Of a stretch of 64,000 nucleotides of DNA, positions 25,116 through 34,985 are shown piece after piece. Both the position numbers and the translations under genes were made by a program. This stretch comes from DATGUA01 sp035301545 (lineage in GTDB: Bacteria; Bacillota; Clostridia; Tissierellales; Tissierellaceae): assembly GCA_035301545.1 (NCBI GenBank), contig DATGUA010000059.1, positions 1-64,000 of the forward strand, read 5' to 3'. The first letter of the stretch is position 1. The number at the start of each line of letters is the position of its first letter. Below the pieces are notes generated by a model, which did not search any database, was not told the DNA's origin, and saw only the letters and a program-made list of their open reading frames with translations.

Positions 25116-25844
25116 TTATAATGGTTTTTTTCTCGGTTTTCCACCACCTCTAGGATATTTTGTCGGAGTTTCACGAATTTTTTCGATAACTAGCAAAGAA
25201 TGTTCTATATCACTTTGAGGTATATTAATTATTTTTTTATCTATTAACTTTCCCCCTAATATTTGTATAGACCTTTGAGCTTCTTTTAATTCTTGATCTA
25301 TATCTGGACCTTTCATAGATATGAAATATCCTCCTAGTTTTACAAAAGGGATACAGTACTCACATAATGTATCTAATGATGCTACAGCTCTTGAAATACA
25401 AATATCATATTTTTCTCTATATCTTTCAGTTCTACCTAATTCTTCTGCTCTTCCATGAATAGCATCAACACCTTCAAGCTCTAATGAAGAAATAACTTCC
25501 TTTAAAAAAGTTATCCTTTTATTTAAACTATCCATTAAAGTTACCTTTAAATCATTATTAATTAGTTTTAAAGGTAAGCCCGGAAATCCACCTCCTGTGC
25601 CTATATCTATTATCTCTTTTTTACCATCCAAAATATTTAATAGATAAGGAGTCAAACTATCTAAGAAGTGTTTAACTACTATTTCTTCATCTTCTATTAT
25701 AGCTGTAATATTTATCTTAGTATTCCATTCTTTTAATAATTCTTTATATATTCTAAACTTTTCCAAACTATCATCATCTAAATCTATTCCTAATTCCTTC
25801 GATCCATCTATCAATATTTCTGAATTAACCATTATGTTTTTCAT
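25116..25844 (-). CDS. rsmG: 16S rRNA (guanine-527-N7)-methyltransferase RsmG
   Basis: SAM-dependent methyltransferase of 242 residues that modifies G527 in the 530 loop of 16S rRNA. Helical N-terminus with [23 protein letters not shown] motif [14 protein letters not shown] (~75-88); [14 protein letters not shown] (motif II) and [12 protein letters not shown] (motif IV). It overlaps the end of mnmG by about 20 bases. The start could be ATG 25844 or ATG 25832; AAAGGA lies directly before the first. Confidence 0.95.
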   Translation of the reverse strand: MKNIMVNSEILIDGSKELGIDLDDDSLEKFRIYKELLKEWNTKINITAIIEDEEIVVKHFLDSLTPYLLNILDGKKEIIDIGTGGGFPGLPLKLINNDLKVTLMDSLNKRITFLKEVISSLELEGVDAIHGRAEELGRTERYREKYDICISRAVASLDTLCEYCIPFVKLGGYFISMKGPDIDQELKEAQRSIQILGGKLIDKKIINIPQSDIEHSLLVIEKIRETPTKYPRGGGKPRKKPL

Positions 25845-27732
25845 TCCTTTTTCTATGTTCTAAATGTATTATTAATACATTTATATCTGAAGGCGAGACT
25901 CCAGAAATTCTCGAAGCCTGACCTACTGATTCTGGTTTAATCTTAGTTAGCTTTTGTAATGCCTCATTACTTAAGCTTTTTACCTTAGTATAATCAAAAT
26001 CTATTTCTAATCTTCTATTTTCTAACTTTTTAAACTGTTCTACTTGTCTCATCTGCTTTTTAATATAGCCTTCATACTTAATCTGAGTTTCAACTTGTAA
26101 TTTAATCTCTCTTAATAAATCTTTCCTATCAGGATCTAGAGCTTCTACAACTTCGTAATTTAATTCTGGTCTTCTAATTAATTCATAAACTGTAGTAGGT
26201 GTCGTTATAGTAGTAGTATTTAAATCTTTTAATATACTATTATTATCTTCTGTAGGATTAACATCTATACCTTTTAATCTCTCTAATTCATTTTTAACTG
26301 CCTCTTCTTTTTCTAAAGTTAGCTTATATCTTTCTTCAGATACTAGACCTAATTCATAACCTTTTTTAGTTAATCTTAGATCAGCATTATCTTGTCTTAG
26401 TGTTAATCTATATTCTGCTCTAGATGTCATCATTCTATAAGGTTCTTCCGTTCCCTTAGTTACTAAATCATCTATTAATACCCCTATATATCCTTCTGAT
26501 CTATTTAATATAAATGGTTCTTTTCCTTTAACATTTTGTACAGCATTAATTCCTGCCATTAAGCCTTGTGCTGCTGCCTCTTCATATCCTGAAGAGCCAT
26601 TTATTTGTCCAGCAAAAAATAAATTAGATATATCTTTATGTTCTAGATTTCTCTTTAATATTGTAGAATCTATAGAATCATACTCTATACCATGTCCTGG
26701 CCTCATAAATTTAACATCTTCTAATCCTATAATAGTCTTATACATTTCCATTTGTACTTCTTGTGGAAGTGTCGAACTTGCTCCTTGTACATACATCTCT
26801 TTAGTGGTTATCCCTTCTGGTTCTATAAAAATTTGATGAGTCTTTTTATCTGCAAATCTTACTACTTTATCTTCAATAGATGGACAATATCTAGGTCCTA
26901 CACCTTCTGCATCCCCAGAATACATAGGAGATCTATTTAAATTCTCTCTAATAATTTTGAGAGTATCATCTGTAGTATGTGTTAAATAACATGGTTCTTG
27001 TTTTATATCAAACTTTTTACCCATATTTAAAAATGAAAATGGTATAATTTCTTTATCTCCTGGTTGTATTTTCATCATTGAAGTATTTATACTGTCTCTA
27101 TGAACTCTTGCAGGTGTTCCTGTTTTTAATCTTCTTAATTTAAATCCTTTTTCTTCTAAAGAGTCAGACAGGATATTAGATGGATGTCTACCATCTGGTC
27201 CTGACGAATAATTTACTTCTCCCATAAATATTCTACCTCTTAAATATGTTCCAGTAGCCAAAATTACAGCTTTCCCACTATATATTCCACCTGTTCTTGT
27301 CAAAACTCCCTTTACAGTACTATCTTCTATTACTAAATCTATAACTTCTCCCTCAGATAATGTTAAATTAGATTCATTTTCTAACACTTTTTTCATTTCT
27401 GTATGATAAGCCTTTTTATCAGCTTGTACCCTTAGGGAATGTACTGCAGGACCTTTTGATGTATTTAACATCTTACTTTGAATGAAAGTCTTATCTATAT
27501 TCAGAGCCATCTCTCCGCCTAAAGCATCTATCTCCCTCACTAAATGACCTTTACCTGTACCACCTATATTTGGATTACATGATAATGCTACAATAGAATC
27601 TAAGCTCATAGTTAATACTAAAGTCTTTAATCCCATTCTACTACTAGCTAAAGCAGATTCAACACCTGCATGTCCAGCTCCTATAACTATTACATCATAT
27701 TCTCCTGCATTAAAATGTTTCACTTCTTTCAT
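25825..27732 (-). CDS. mnmG: tRNA uridine-5-carboxymethylaminomethyl enzyme MnmG (GidA)
   Basis: FAD protein of 635 residues that with MnmE modifies the wobble uridine of several tRNAs. N-terminal dinucleotide fold [14 protein letters not shown] (~15-28); conserved [79 protein letters not shown]; and a helical C-terminal MnmE-binding domain. AAAGGGT precedes the ATG. Order mnmE-mnmG-rsmG-noc-soj-parB is the classic origin-proximal block. Confidence 0.97.
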   Translation of the reverse strand: MKEVKHFNAGEYDVIVIGAGHAGVESALASSRMGLKTLVLTMSLDSIVALSCNPNIGGTGKGHLVREIDALGGEMALNIDKTFIQSKMLNTSKGPAVHSLRVQADKKAYHTEMKKVLENESNLTLSEGEVIDLVIEDSTVKGVLTRTGGIYSGKAVILATGTYLRGRIFMGEVNYSSGPDGRHPSNILSDSLEEKGFKLRRLKTGTPARVHRDSINTSMMKIQPGDKEIIPFSFLNMGKKFDIKQEPCYLTHTTDDTLKIIRENLNRSPMYSGDAEGVGPRYCPSIEDKVVRFADKKTHQIFIEPEGITTKEMYVQGASSTLPQEVQMEMYKTIIGLEDVKFMRPGHGIEYDSIDSTILKRNLEHKDISNLFFAGQINGSSGYEEAAAQGLMAGINAVQNVKGKEPFILNRSEGYIGVLIDDLVTKGTEEPYRMMTSRAEYRLTLRQDNADLRLTKKGYELGLVSEERYKLTLEKEEAVKNELERLKGIDVNPTEDNNSILKDLNTTTITTPTTVYELIRRPELNYEVVEALDPDRKDLLREIKLQVETQIKYEGYIKKQMRQVEQFKKLENRRLEIDFDYTKVKSLSNEALQKLTKIKPESVGQASRISGVSPSDINVLIIHLEHRKRNEKHNG

Positions 27733-27788
27733 ATATATTACCCTTTCTAATAAGCTAAATTTTTATTTAAATTTACTTAATCTCTTAC

Positions 27789-27862
27789 AAAATTATTATA
27801 GAGACAAGCGATTACTTATGAGGTAATTTTCCTTATGGAATAACCTTCCTTATAATAATTTT
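27789..27862. repeat. Inverted repeat element between mnmE and mnmG
   Basis: Perfect 12-bp arms AAAATTATTATA (27789-27800) and TATAATAATTTT (27851-27862) enclose a 50-base interior that has a further imperfect arm pair (GGTAATT / AATAACC). The structure could act as an internal terminator or RNA-processing site, or be a small mobile repeat. No T-run suited to a standard terminator was seen. Confidence 0.5.
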
Positions 27863-27900
27863 GCTAATTAATATTAAAGTATAATTAAAAAAAGTAGTTT

Positions 27901-29277
27901 CTATTTTCCTATACAAAACTCAGAAAATATCTTATCTAAAATATCTTCTCCTATAGTATCTCCTGAAATCTCACCTAAATTTTCCCAACAATCTCTTAAA
28001 TCGACTTCTATACAATCTAAAGGCATTTCTATACTTATATCTTCTATTACACTATTAATATTTGTTAATGATTTTTCCAATTGATTTTTATGTCTAATAT
28101 TAGTAATGACTATATCTGATTCACCTTTTATTTCTCCTGAGTAAAACATATCCTTAATACTTTTTTCTAACACATCTATACCTATACCCTCAGTTATAGA
28201 AGTGTTTATTATATTATCTACTTGAACTAAATCTTGGAAATCTTCTATAGAATATCTACTAGGAAGATCTGTCTTATTTATTATTAATAAAGATTGTTTA
28301 TCTTTAATTAAATCAATTATTTTATGATCTTCATCAGTTAAATCTCTAGACCCATCAAATACAGCAATTATTAGATCTGCATTTCTCACTGTTTCTTTTG
28401 CTTTATTTACTCCTATTTTTTCTACCGCATCATCAGTATCTCTAATTCCTGCAGTATCTATAATCTTTAATGGAATACCATCAATATTTGCATATTCTTC
28501 AATAATATCTCTAGTAGTTCCTGGTATATCTGTAACTATGGCACGATTTTCTCTTAGTATAGCATTTAATAAAGATGATTTCCCTACATTTGGCTTACCA
28601 AGGATTACAGTATTAATTCCATCTCTTAATACCTTTCCTCTATCAGCTGTAGATAAAAGTTTATTTATTTCATTTTCTACTATTAAAGCATCATCTTTTA
28701 ATTCATTAAATGTTACATCTTCAATATCCTCATCTGGAAAATCAATAGATGCTTCTACATGAGCCATCATAGAAAGGAGAATATCCCTTATTTCATTGAC
28801 CTTATTTGCTAAACTTCCCTCTAATTGATCTAAAGAAACTTTATAACTTTCGTCTGTTTTTGATTTAATTATATCTATAACTGCTTCAGCCTGAGATAGG
28901 TCTAATCTTCCATTTAGAAAAGCCCTCTTAGTAAATTCTCCTGCCTCTGCCATCCTTGCTCCCTGACTTAATAACAATTCTAATGTTTTTTTAACTGAAA
29001 TTATTCCTCCATGACAATATATTTCCACCATATTTTCCCTAGTATAGGTATATGGCCCATTCATATAAGTGATTAATACTTCATCTATTATTTTATGATC
29101 TTCATCTATTATATGTCCATAGTTTAATTTTTTATTTTCTCCTTCATTTAAACTATTACCATTAACCCCTTTAAATACTTTATTCCCTATATCTATAGCA
29201 TCTTTTCCACTTAATCTAACAATTCCAATACCTGCTTCCCCTACTGCTGTAGATATAGCTACTATTGTATCTGACAT
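27901..29277 (-). CDS. mnmE: tRNA modification GTPase MnmE (TrmE)
   Basis: 458-residue GTPase partner of MnmG. The N-terminal formyl-THF-binding domain starts DTIVAISTAVGEAGIGIVR; the G domain has GKPNVGKSS (G1), DIPGTTRD (G2 region), DTAGIR (G3) and NKTD (G4) inside a helical domain; the C-terminus ends FCIGK, the conserved C[I/L/V]GK motif. ATG 29277 is preferred, with GGTGAAGGA directly upstream; an ATG six codons earlier has no site. Confidence 0.97.
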   Translation of the reverse strand: MSDTIVAISTAVGEAGIGIVRLSGKDAIDIGNKVFKGVNGNSLNEGENKKLNYGHIIDEDHKIIDEVLITYMNGPYTYTRENMVEIYCHGGIISVKKTLELLLSQGARMAEAGEFTKRAFLNGRLDLSQAEAVIDIIKSKTDESYKVSLDQLEGSLANKVNEIRDILLSMMAHVEASIDFPDEDIEDVTFNELKDDALIVENEINKLLSTADRGKVLRDGINTVILGKPNVGKSSLLNAILRENRAIVTDIPGTTRDIIEEYANIDGIPLKIIDTAGIRDTDDAVEKIGVNKAKETVRNADLIIAVFDGSRDLTDEDHKIIDLIKDKQSLLIINKTDLPSRYSIEDFQDLVQVDNIINTSITEGIGIDVLEKSIKDMFYSGEIKGESDIVITNIRHKNQLEKSLTNINSVIEDISIEMPLDCIEVDLRDCWENLGEISGDTIGEDILDKIFSEFCIGK

Positions 29278-29368
29278 TTCCTTCACCTCATTCACTCTTC
29301 CTACTATATTCTAATTATTGTACTATCTAGTGTCAACTAAATTATCTATCTTATTTTTTAATAAATAA

Positions 29369-29400
29369 AAGCCTCTGATTTAATTAAAATCAATAGGCTT
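29369..29400 (-). terminator. Terminator after jag
   Basis: AAGCCT-TGATTT / AAATCA-AGGCTT stem with one bulged base on each side and a short loop, followed on the minus strand by a T-rich run. It ends the rpmH-jag cluster. Confidence 0.7.
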
Positions 29401-29431
29401 CTAACAGTCTTCATATATTATTTTAAATCTA

Positions 29432-30058
29432 TTATTTAGATTGGATAATTACTTTTCTATAAGGGTCTTCCCCTTCACTATAAGTCTTGACCTTCTTATG
29501 ACTTTGTAAAGTAGAATGTATAATTCTTCTTTCATAAGGATTCATAGGTTCTAATTTAACTGGTCTCTTTCTATATATTGCTTTATCAGCCATCTTCATA
29601 GCTAATCTACGAAGAGTAGCTTCTCTTTTTTTCCTATATCCACCTATATCAATTACTATCCTTATATATTTTGAACTATTTTTATTTACAGATAAACTAA
29701 CTAAATATTGTATAGCATCTAAAGTACTTCCTCTTTTACCAATTAGTATTCCTTTATTTCTTGAATCTACATCCTTAATCTCTATATATATAACATTATC
29801 TTCCATTTTTATATCATTAGATGCTTCTATATCCATTGATTTATATATTCTTTTTAAAAAATCGTCAGCTATTTCTATCGGATCATTTGTAACAGTAACC
29901 TTTACTTTAGCTTCTTTAACACCTATTAATCCAAAGAATCCTTTACTATCTTCTTCTAGTATTTCAATTTCTACATCTTCTTCTGATACATCTAATTCTA
30001 TCAACGCGTCTTCTATAGCATCTTCTACAGTTTTAGATTGTTTAATAACATATTTCAT
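29432..30058 (-). CDS. jag: RNA-binding protein Jag/KhpB (Jag_N-KH-R3H)
   Basis: 208-residue protein: Jag_N domain (~1-55, KQSKTVEDAIEDALIELDVSEEDV), KH domain with the GKRGSTLDAIQYL variant of GxxG (~105-130), and R3H domain (EPMNPYERRIIHSTL...VKTYSEGEDPYRKV). KhpB/Jag binds RNA with KhpA and affects cell elongation and membrane biogenesis. It lies 3 bases after yidC and belongs to the same unit. GAGGAGGAAG, inside the end of yidC, serves as its ribosome binding site. Confidence 0.95.
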   Translation of the reverse strand: MKYVIKQSKTVEDAIEDALIELDVSEEDVEIEILEEDSKGFFGLIGVKEAKVKVTVTNDPIEIADDFLKRIYKSMDIEASNDIKMEDNVIYIEIKDVDSRNKGILIGKRGSTLDAIQYLVSLSVNKNSSKYIRIVIDIGGYRKKREATLRRLAMKMADKAIYRKRPVKLEPMNPYERRIIHSTLQSHKKVKTYSEGEDPYRKVIIQSK

Positions 30059-30061
30059 ATA

Positions 30062-30769
30062 TTATTCTTCCTCCTTGATTTTACCCAAAGACCTATTAGA
30101 TATTAAATGTTGTACAATTGTAAAAGTATTACTAATAACCCAATATAATGCTAAACCTGCTGGAAAATTCCTAGCTGATATAAATATCATAATAGGTAAA
30201 AAATAACTCATCGTTTTTTGTGTTGATGCTGCTTGAGAATCTGCATTAGGTGGTGCCATTACTTTACTTTGAAAATATGTTGTTAATGCAGCTAACAAAG
30301 GTAATCCCCATAAATTTGGATCTGGATTATCAAGATTTGTTATCCATAACAAAGTTTTATTCATAGATTCATAAAATCCTGGATCTGTAAAAGCATATTT
30401 AGTTGGCTCCCTAAATAATGCTAAAAATGCAAAAAGTATAGGCATCTGAATTAATAAAGGTAAACATCCAGCAGCTGGATTAAAATTATGTGTCTTATAT
30501 AATTCTTGAAGTTTTGCCTGCTGAGTCTGCGGGTCATTCTTATACTTAGTTTGTATTTCTTGCATCTGTGGTTGTAATTCACTCATCTTTTTTGTTGAAT
30601 TAATTTGTTTTATATTTAATGGTAGTATTAATAATTTAAATACTATAGTTGTAATAATTATTGACATTGCATAAAAAGAAAAAATCTCTGGCTCGGCACC
30701 TATATTAGACACTAAATTATATATAAATCTTAATAGTCCACCTAATATATTGCCTAGAAATGCCATCAT
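30062..30769 (-). CDS. yidC: Membrane protein insertase YidC/OxaA
   Basis: 235-residue insertase with five predicted membrane helices. Helix 1 (IFSFYAMSIIITTIVFKLLILPL) is followed by a cytoplasmic coiled loop (MSELQPQMQEIQTKYKNDPQ) typical of YidC, then CLPLLIQMPILFAFLALFREP and a C-terminal TM pair. It inserts membrane proteins with or without Sec. No clear lipoprotein signal is present, unlike SpoIIIJ of Bacillus. The start is one of two adjacent ATGs with GGGGG upstream. Confidence 0.95.
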   Translation of the reverse strand: MMAFLGNILGGLLRFIYNLVSNIGAEPEIFSFYAMSIIITTIVFKLLILPLNIKQINSTKKMSELQPQMQEIQTKYKNDPQTQQAKLQELYKTHNFNPAAGCLPLLIQMPILFAFLALFREPTKYAFTDPGFYESMNKTLLWITNLDNPDPNLWGLPLLAALTTYFQSKVMAPPNADSQAASTQKTMSYFLPIMIFISARNFPAGLALYWVISNTFTIVQHLISNRSLGKIKEEE

Positions 30770-30783
30770 ATATTAACCCCCTA

Positions 30784-30999
30784 TCATTTAAGCGGGTCAT
30801 ATCCTCCCTTATGAAACGGATTACATTTTAATATTCTTTTAATAGTTAAATATGTTCCTTTAATAAATCCATATTTCTCATATGCTAGTAAAGAATATTC
30901 CGAACAAGTTGGATAAAACCTGCAACTCTTCCTTGTTAATAAATGTTTTGAAATAACATTTTGATAAAATTTAATAATTGAAATAGCAATCTTAGTCAT
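30784..30999 (-). CDS. yidD: Membrane insertion efficiency factor YidD
   Basis: 71-residue amphipathic protein with the YidD signature [19 protein letters not shown] and [11 protein letters not shown] (conserved Cys residues and HxGGYDP end). It helps YidC-dependent insertion at the cytoplasmic face of the membrane. The ATG at 30999 has AGGTG 6-10 bases upstream; a GTG three codons earlier is the Shine-Dalgarno itself. It follows rnpA directly. Confidence 0.93.
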   Translation of the reverse strand: MTKIAISIIKFYQNVISKHLLTRKSCRFYPTCSEYSLLAYEKYGFIKGTYLTIKRILKCNPFHKGGYDPLK

Positions 31000-31004
31000 A
31001 ATAT

Positions 31005-31346
31005 TCACCTATTTTTAAAGACTCTTGCCATTTTCATAATATGAACCATGGATGATTCTAATTCCTTATAGGACAAATTAACAGTATTTTTTTTACATAT
31101 AAATATTAAATCATATCCTTCCTTAATATCAGAATAATTTAGTCTATATATTTCTTTCATTCTTCTTCTAAGTCTATTTCTTGTTACAGCATTCCCAACT
31201 TTTTTTGTAATGGTATAACCAACTCTCGTTTTCTTTAACTTATTTCTTTTTACATACAATACTAAATTTCTATTCCAATAGTTTTTTCCATGATCATAAA
31301 TTTTCCTAAACTCTATATTTTTTCTCAATCGATATCTTTTCTCCAT
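31005..31346 (-). CDS. rnpA: Ribonuclease P protein component
   Basis: Basic 113-residue protein subunit of RNase P, which trims the 5' ends of tRNA precursors. [16 protein letters not shown], the RNR-type motif [18 protein letters not shown] and a mixed alpha-beta order identify it. AAGGAGAA precedes the ATG. It lies downstream of rpmH with a GC-rich hairpin between, the standard rpmH-rnpA-yidD-yidC order. Confidence 0.96.
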   Translation of the reverse strand: MEKRYRLRKNIEFRKIYDHGKNYWNRNLVLYVKRNKLKKTRVGYTITKKVGNAVTRNRLRRRMKEIYRLNYSDIKEGYDLIFICKKNTVNLSYKELESSMVHIMKMARVFKNR

Positions 31347-31376
31347 AAGTTCTCCTTACTAATTAGTACATATTAA

Positions 31377-31402
31377 TAAAAAGGCCACCAATCAGCGGCC
31401 TA
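31377..31402 (-). terminator. Hairpin between rpmH and rnpA
   Basis: AGGCC (31382-31386) pairs with GGCCT (31397-31401), and a run of five T follows on the minus strand. The arm overlaps the rpmH stop codon. It probably acts as a partial terminator that lowers rnpA relative to rpmH. Confidence 0.65.
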
Positions 31403-31534
31403 AGCAGATAATCTTTTTCTACCTTTTCTTCTTCTATTTCTTATAACTCTTCTACCTGATTTTGTTTTCATTCTTTTTCTAAAACCATGTTCTTTTTTTC
31501 TCTGTCTTTTTTTGGGTTGATATGTTCTTTTCAT
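31400..31534 (-). CDS. rpmH: 50S ribosomal protein L34
   Basis: 44-residue, very basic ribosomal protein. [19 protein letters not shown] at the start and [18 protein letters not shown] at the end are the L34 consensus. GGAGGTGGG precedes the ATG. A perfect consensus promoter lies about 75 bases upstream at the left edge of oriC. Confidence 0.97.
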   Translation of the reverse strand: MKRTYQPKKRQRKKEHGFRKRMKTKSGRRVIRNRRRKGRKRLSA

Positions 31535-31575
31535 TAAGCCCACCTCCTTAATTCTATCCGTATATAAATATAGAG

Positions 31576-32026
31576 TTATCTACAAGCAAAATAAATACTA
31601 CTATTGATTATATTTATTTACACATGCTATGTCAAGATTTTTAAGTATCTTACAGTTTATTTTAAGTTATTAACAATATGTTTATCTTGTGGACTATTTT
31701 GATTGAATAAATAATAAAATTTTGATATTATTAAAGAACATGTGGATACTTTGTTATTAAAGTAAAATAACATAACTTATACACAGTTTGTGGATTAATT
31801 GTGTATAAGTTATAATTTTTTCACTATATTTTTTATTAAAACCATTATTAAGCCAATTATTATACACAATTTCTCATTAACACTCTTGTGGATACTATGT
31901 AAATTTTATATTTTTCTTTTTATTCTCAAGAGTTTGTTAATATTTTTATTCACAAATTAATTTATATTTTTCTATAAAATATTTACTATATTATTATATC
32001 TTATTTGTTGATAAATATGTTGATAA
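31576..32026. other. oriC: oriC, dnaA-upstream DnaA-box cluster
   Basis: AT-rich 0.5-kb gap between rpmH and dnaA holding many DnaA boxes (TTATNCACA and complement): 31576-31584, 31741-31749, 31777-31785, 31789-31797, 31800-31808, 31860-31868, 31887-31895 and 31946-31954, plus two TGTTGATAA variants (32006-32014, 32018-32026) just before dnaA. The dense group at 31777-31808 has three boxes in 32 bases. With the second cluster after dnaA this is the bipartite oriC found in many Firmicutes. It also holds the dnaA promoter. Confidence 0.88.
31607..31635 (-). promoter_or_regulatory. Consensus sigma-A promoter of rpmH
   Basis: On the minus strand TTGACA (complement of 31630-31635), a 17-base spacer and TATAAT (complement of 31607-31612). 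Both hexamers match consensus fully. A DnaA-box-like TTATCTACA (31576-31584) lies just downstream. Confidence 0.92.
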
Positions 32027-32072
32027 TTATTTATTTTTTAAAAAACTTTAAAACTTAGTAAGGGGGTCAAAT

Positions 32073-33407
32073 ATGTCTTCAAATTTAGATAATATTTGGA
32101 ATAAAGTTCTAGATATTATTAAAGTAGAATTAACGGAGGTAAGTTACAACACTTGGTTAAAAACTATAACTCCAATAAGCATATCGAACAATAGTATAGT
32201 TTTAGCTGCTCCTAACGACTTTACTAAAGGTATCTTAGAAGGTAGATATTTAAATCTTATACAAAATGCAATTAAAGAAGTAACTAAAGAAGAATATTCT
32301 ATCCAATTTATAATTCCTGGAGAAGAACAAAATCCAGAAATTGAAAAACCTGTTCAAAAACAAACAGAAGAAAATAATCAAAGAGATCAATTAAATCCTA
32401 AATATTCTTTTGATACTTTTGTTATTGGAAATAGTAATAGATTTGCTCATGCAGCATCTTTAGCTGTAGCAGAAGCTCCTGCCCAATCTTATAATCCTCT
32501 ATTTATATATGGAGGAGTTGGATTAGGAAAAACTCACTTAATGCATGCTATAGCACATTATATATTAAGCCAAAGTCCTGATACAAAAGTTGTTTATGTT
32601 TCATCAGAAAAATTTACTAATGAATTAATTAATTCTATTAGAGAATATAGAAATGAAGAATTTAGAAATAAATATAGAAATGTAGATGTACTATTAGTTG
32701 ATGATATACAGTTTATTGCTGGTAAAGAAGGAACACAAGAAGAATTCTTCCATACATTTAATGCTTTACACGAAGCTAATAAACAAATAATAATATCCTC
32801 TGATAGACCACCAAAAGAAATACCTACATTAGAAGATAGATTAAGATCACGATTTGAATGGGGACTTATAGCTGATATACAAGCACCTGATTTAGAAACT
32901 CGTATAGCTATCCTAAGAAAAAAAGCTAAAATAGAAAATATTACAGTTTCTGATGGTGTAATGCAATATATAGCAACTATGATTCAATCAAATATCAGAG
33001 AATTAGAAGGAGCTCTAATTAGAGTAGTTGCATATTCATCTTTAACTAATGAAAAAATAACTGTTGAACTAGCAAAAGAAGCACTTAAAAATATATTATC
33101 TAGCAAAAAGCCTAAAGAGATTACTGCCGATCTTATTAAAGAAGAAGTCTCAAATACTTATAATATGAAAATGGAAGATTTCAATTCAAAAAAAAGAACT
33201 AGAGCCATTGCATATCCTAGACAGATAGCTATGTATCTAACTAGGGAATTAACTGATTTATCTCTTCCTAAAATAGGAGATGAGTTTGGAGGTAGAGATC
33301 ATACTACAGTAATCCATGCTTGTGACAAAATTAATAAAGAAATATCACAAGATGTAGAAACCAGAGAAAAGATAGAATATATTATTAACAGATTAAAGGA
33401 TGAATAA
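32073..33407 (+). CDS. dnaA: Chromosomal replication initiator DnaA
   Basis: 444-residue initiator. Domain I (~1-85), short linker, AAA+ domain III with Walker [10 protein letters not shown] (~147-155) and Walker [10 protein letters not shown] (~206), and DNA-binding domain IV with [15 protein letters not shown] (~406-420), which reads DnaA boxes. AAGGGGG precedes the ATG. The gene is flanked on both sides by DnaA-box clusters, which allows both origin function and autoregulation. Confidence 0.98.
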   Translation: MSSNLDNIWNKVLDIIKVELTEVSYNTWLKTITPISISNNSIVLAAPNDFTKGILEGRYLNLIQNAIKEVTKEEYSIQFIIPGEEQNPEIEKPVQKQTEENNQRDQLNPKYSFDTFVIGNSNRFAHAASLAVAEAPAQSYNPLFIYGGVGLGKTHLMHAIAHYILSQSPDTKVVYVSSEKFTNELINSIREYRNEEFRNKYRNVDVLLVDDIQFIAGKEGTQEEFFHTFNALHEANKQIIISSDRPPKEIPTLEDRLRSRFEWGLIADIQAPDLETRIAILRKKAKIENITVSDGVMQYIATMIQSNIRELEGALIRVVAYSSLTNEKITVELAKEALKNILSSKKPKEITADLIKEEVSNTYNMKMEDFNSKKRTRAIAYPRQIAMYLTRELTDLSLPKIGDEFGGRDHTTVIHACDKINKEISQDVETREKIEYIINRLKDE

Positions 33408-33415
33408 GGTGGTTA

Positions 33416-33505
33416 TGTGGACAAGTTTTGATTTATTATATTGTTATCAACATGTTATTAAATCTTGTAACTAGGGAATTTAATCTAAATATAAACTTAT
33501 CCACA
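33416..33505. other. oriC: oriC, dnaA-dnaN DnaA boxes
   Basis: Three boxes in the 167-base dnaA-dnaN gap: TGTGGACAA (33416-33424), TTATCAACA (33444-33452) and the perfect TTATCCACA (33497-33505), with AT-rich sequence between and after them. In Firmicutes with a bipartite origin the unwinding element lies here; its exact position cannot be fixed by eye. Confidence 0.8.
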
Positions 33506-33574
33506 TAATAACAAGCCCTACTACTATCACTACTATTATTAATATATCTATATATCTATCTAAAGGAGGAAAAA

Positions 33575-34681
33575 ATGAAAATAAAAATTGATCAAAGAAA
33601 ATTAACCAATCATATAAATATTGCTCAAAAAGGAATATCTTCTAGAACTACATTACAAATATTAGATGGAATATTACTAGAAGCAAAAAATAATAGATTG
33701 AAAATAACAGGAACAGATCTAGAAATAAGTATAGAAACATTATTAGATTGTGAAGTTATAGAAGAAGGTTCTATAGTTGTAAATTCAAGAATATTCGGAG
33801 ATGTAATAAAAAAGTTACCTAATGCTCCAATTACTATTGAAGTAGATCAAGGTAATATAAATATTACATGTGAAAACTCTGAATTTAATATTGCAGGAAA
33901 TTCTGGAGAAGATTATCCAGATTTGCCATTAGTAGCAAAGAGAGATTCTATAGAAATTTCTATGGATATTTTTAAAGATATAATAAGACAAACTGTATTT
34001 GCTACAACTCAAGATGAAACTAGACCATCTTTGACAGGTGTATTAGCTGAATCAAACGGGGAAAGAATTTCTTTTGTAGCATTAGATGGATATAGACTAG
34101 CCTTAAAAAAATTAAATTTAGATTCTTCACTTGACTTTAAAATAATAATTCCAGGTAGATCATTAAATGAATTAAACAAAATATTAGAAGATAGTGAAGA
34201 AGATTTTAAAATAAGTATATCTCCTGGACATGTTATATTTGATATTGGAGATACTATAGTATATTCTAGATTGCTAGAAGGACAATTCTTTAACTATAAG
34301 GATATAATTAGAGAGGATCATAATACTAAGGTAATAGTAAATAAAAATGATTTCCGGGATAGTTTAGAGAGAGCCTCACTTTTATCTAAAGAGGAAAAGG
34401 CAAATTTAGTAAAATTAACTATATCTGATAATGAAGTAATTATTAGATCTAATTCTGAAATAGGAAATGTATATGAACAAATTGATTCAGAGCAAGAAGG
34501 AGAGGACTTAAATATAGCATTTAATTCAAGATATATTTTAGAAGGTATAAAGACTATTGAATCAGAAAATATACAATTAAATTTTATGGGTAGCTTAAAT
34601 CCCTGTATAATAAATGGACTAGATGATAAAAATTATACTTACCTAGTATTACCTGTAAGATTAGCACAAGATGATTTTTAA
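33575..34681 (+). CDS. dnaN: DNA polymerase III beta subunit (sliding clamp)
   Basis: 368-residue clamp of three similar domains. Recognisable parts are DGILLEAKNNRLKITGTDLEISIE in domain 1, FATTQDETRPSLTGVL in domain 2 and the C-terminal LPVRL that forms the partner-binding pocket. The dimeric ring tethers polymerase III to DNA. AAAGGAGG precedes the ATG. First gene of the dnaN-yaaA-recF-remB-gyrBA run. Confidence 0.97.
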   Translation: MKIKIDQRKLTNHINIAQKGISSRTTLQILDGILLEAKNNRLKITGTDLEISIETLLDCEVIEEGSIVVNSRIFGDVIKKLPNAPITIEVDQGNINITCENSEFNIAGNSGEDYPDLPLVAKRDSIEISMDIFKDIIRQTVFATTQDETRPSLTGVLAESNGERISFVALDGYRLALKKLNLDSSLDFKIIIPGRSLNELNKILEDSEEDFKISISPGHVIFDIGDTIVYSRLLEGQFFNYKDIIREDHNTKVIVNKNDFRDSLERASLLSKEEKANLVKLTISDNEVIIRSNSEIGNVYEQIDSEQEGEDLNIAFNSRYILEGIKTIESENIQLNFMGSLNPCIINGLDDKNYTYLVLPVRLAQDDF

Positions 34682-34692
34682 GGGTGGTAAAT

Positions 34693-34908
34693 ATGAAAAC
34701 TATAGAAATAAAAATAGAAACTAATTATATTACATTAAATCAGTTTCTAAAATTATCGAGTATAGTCCAAACTGGAGGACATGCTAAAGTATTAATACAA
34801 GATGGAGAAGTAAAAGTAAACGATAATCTATGTTTACAAAGAGGCAAAAAACTTTATAAAGGAGATATAGTAGAAATTTTAGGTAATAAAAAATATGAAA
34901 TCATTTAA
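34693..34908 (+). CDS. yaaA: S4-domain RNA-binding protein YaaA
   Basis: 71-residue protein made almost entirely of an S4 RNA-binding domain (ITLNQFLKLSSIVQTGGHAKVLIQDGEVKVN). It is the conserved small gene between dnaN and recF in Firmicutes, thought to act in ribosome assembly. GGGTGG lies 6 bases before ATG 34693; a GTG three codons earlier is inside that site. Confidence 0.92.
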   Translation: MKTIEIKIETNYITLNQFLKLSSIVQTGGHAKVLIQDGEVKVNDNLCLQRGKKLYKGDIVEILGNKKYEII

Positions 34909-34985
34909 CAAATCAGGAACATTTGTTTCTGGTTCTGTTTTATGATATAATATATCTATATATCTAGCCTTGAGGGGTGTATTAT

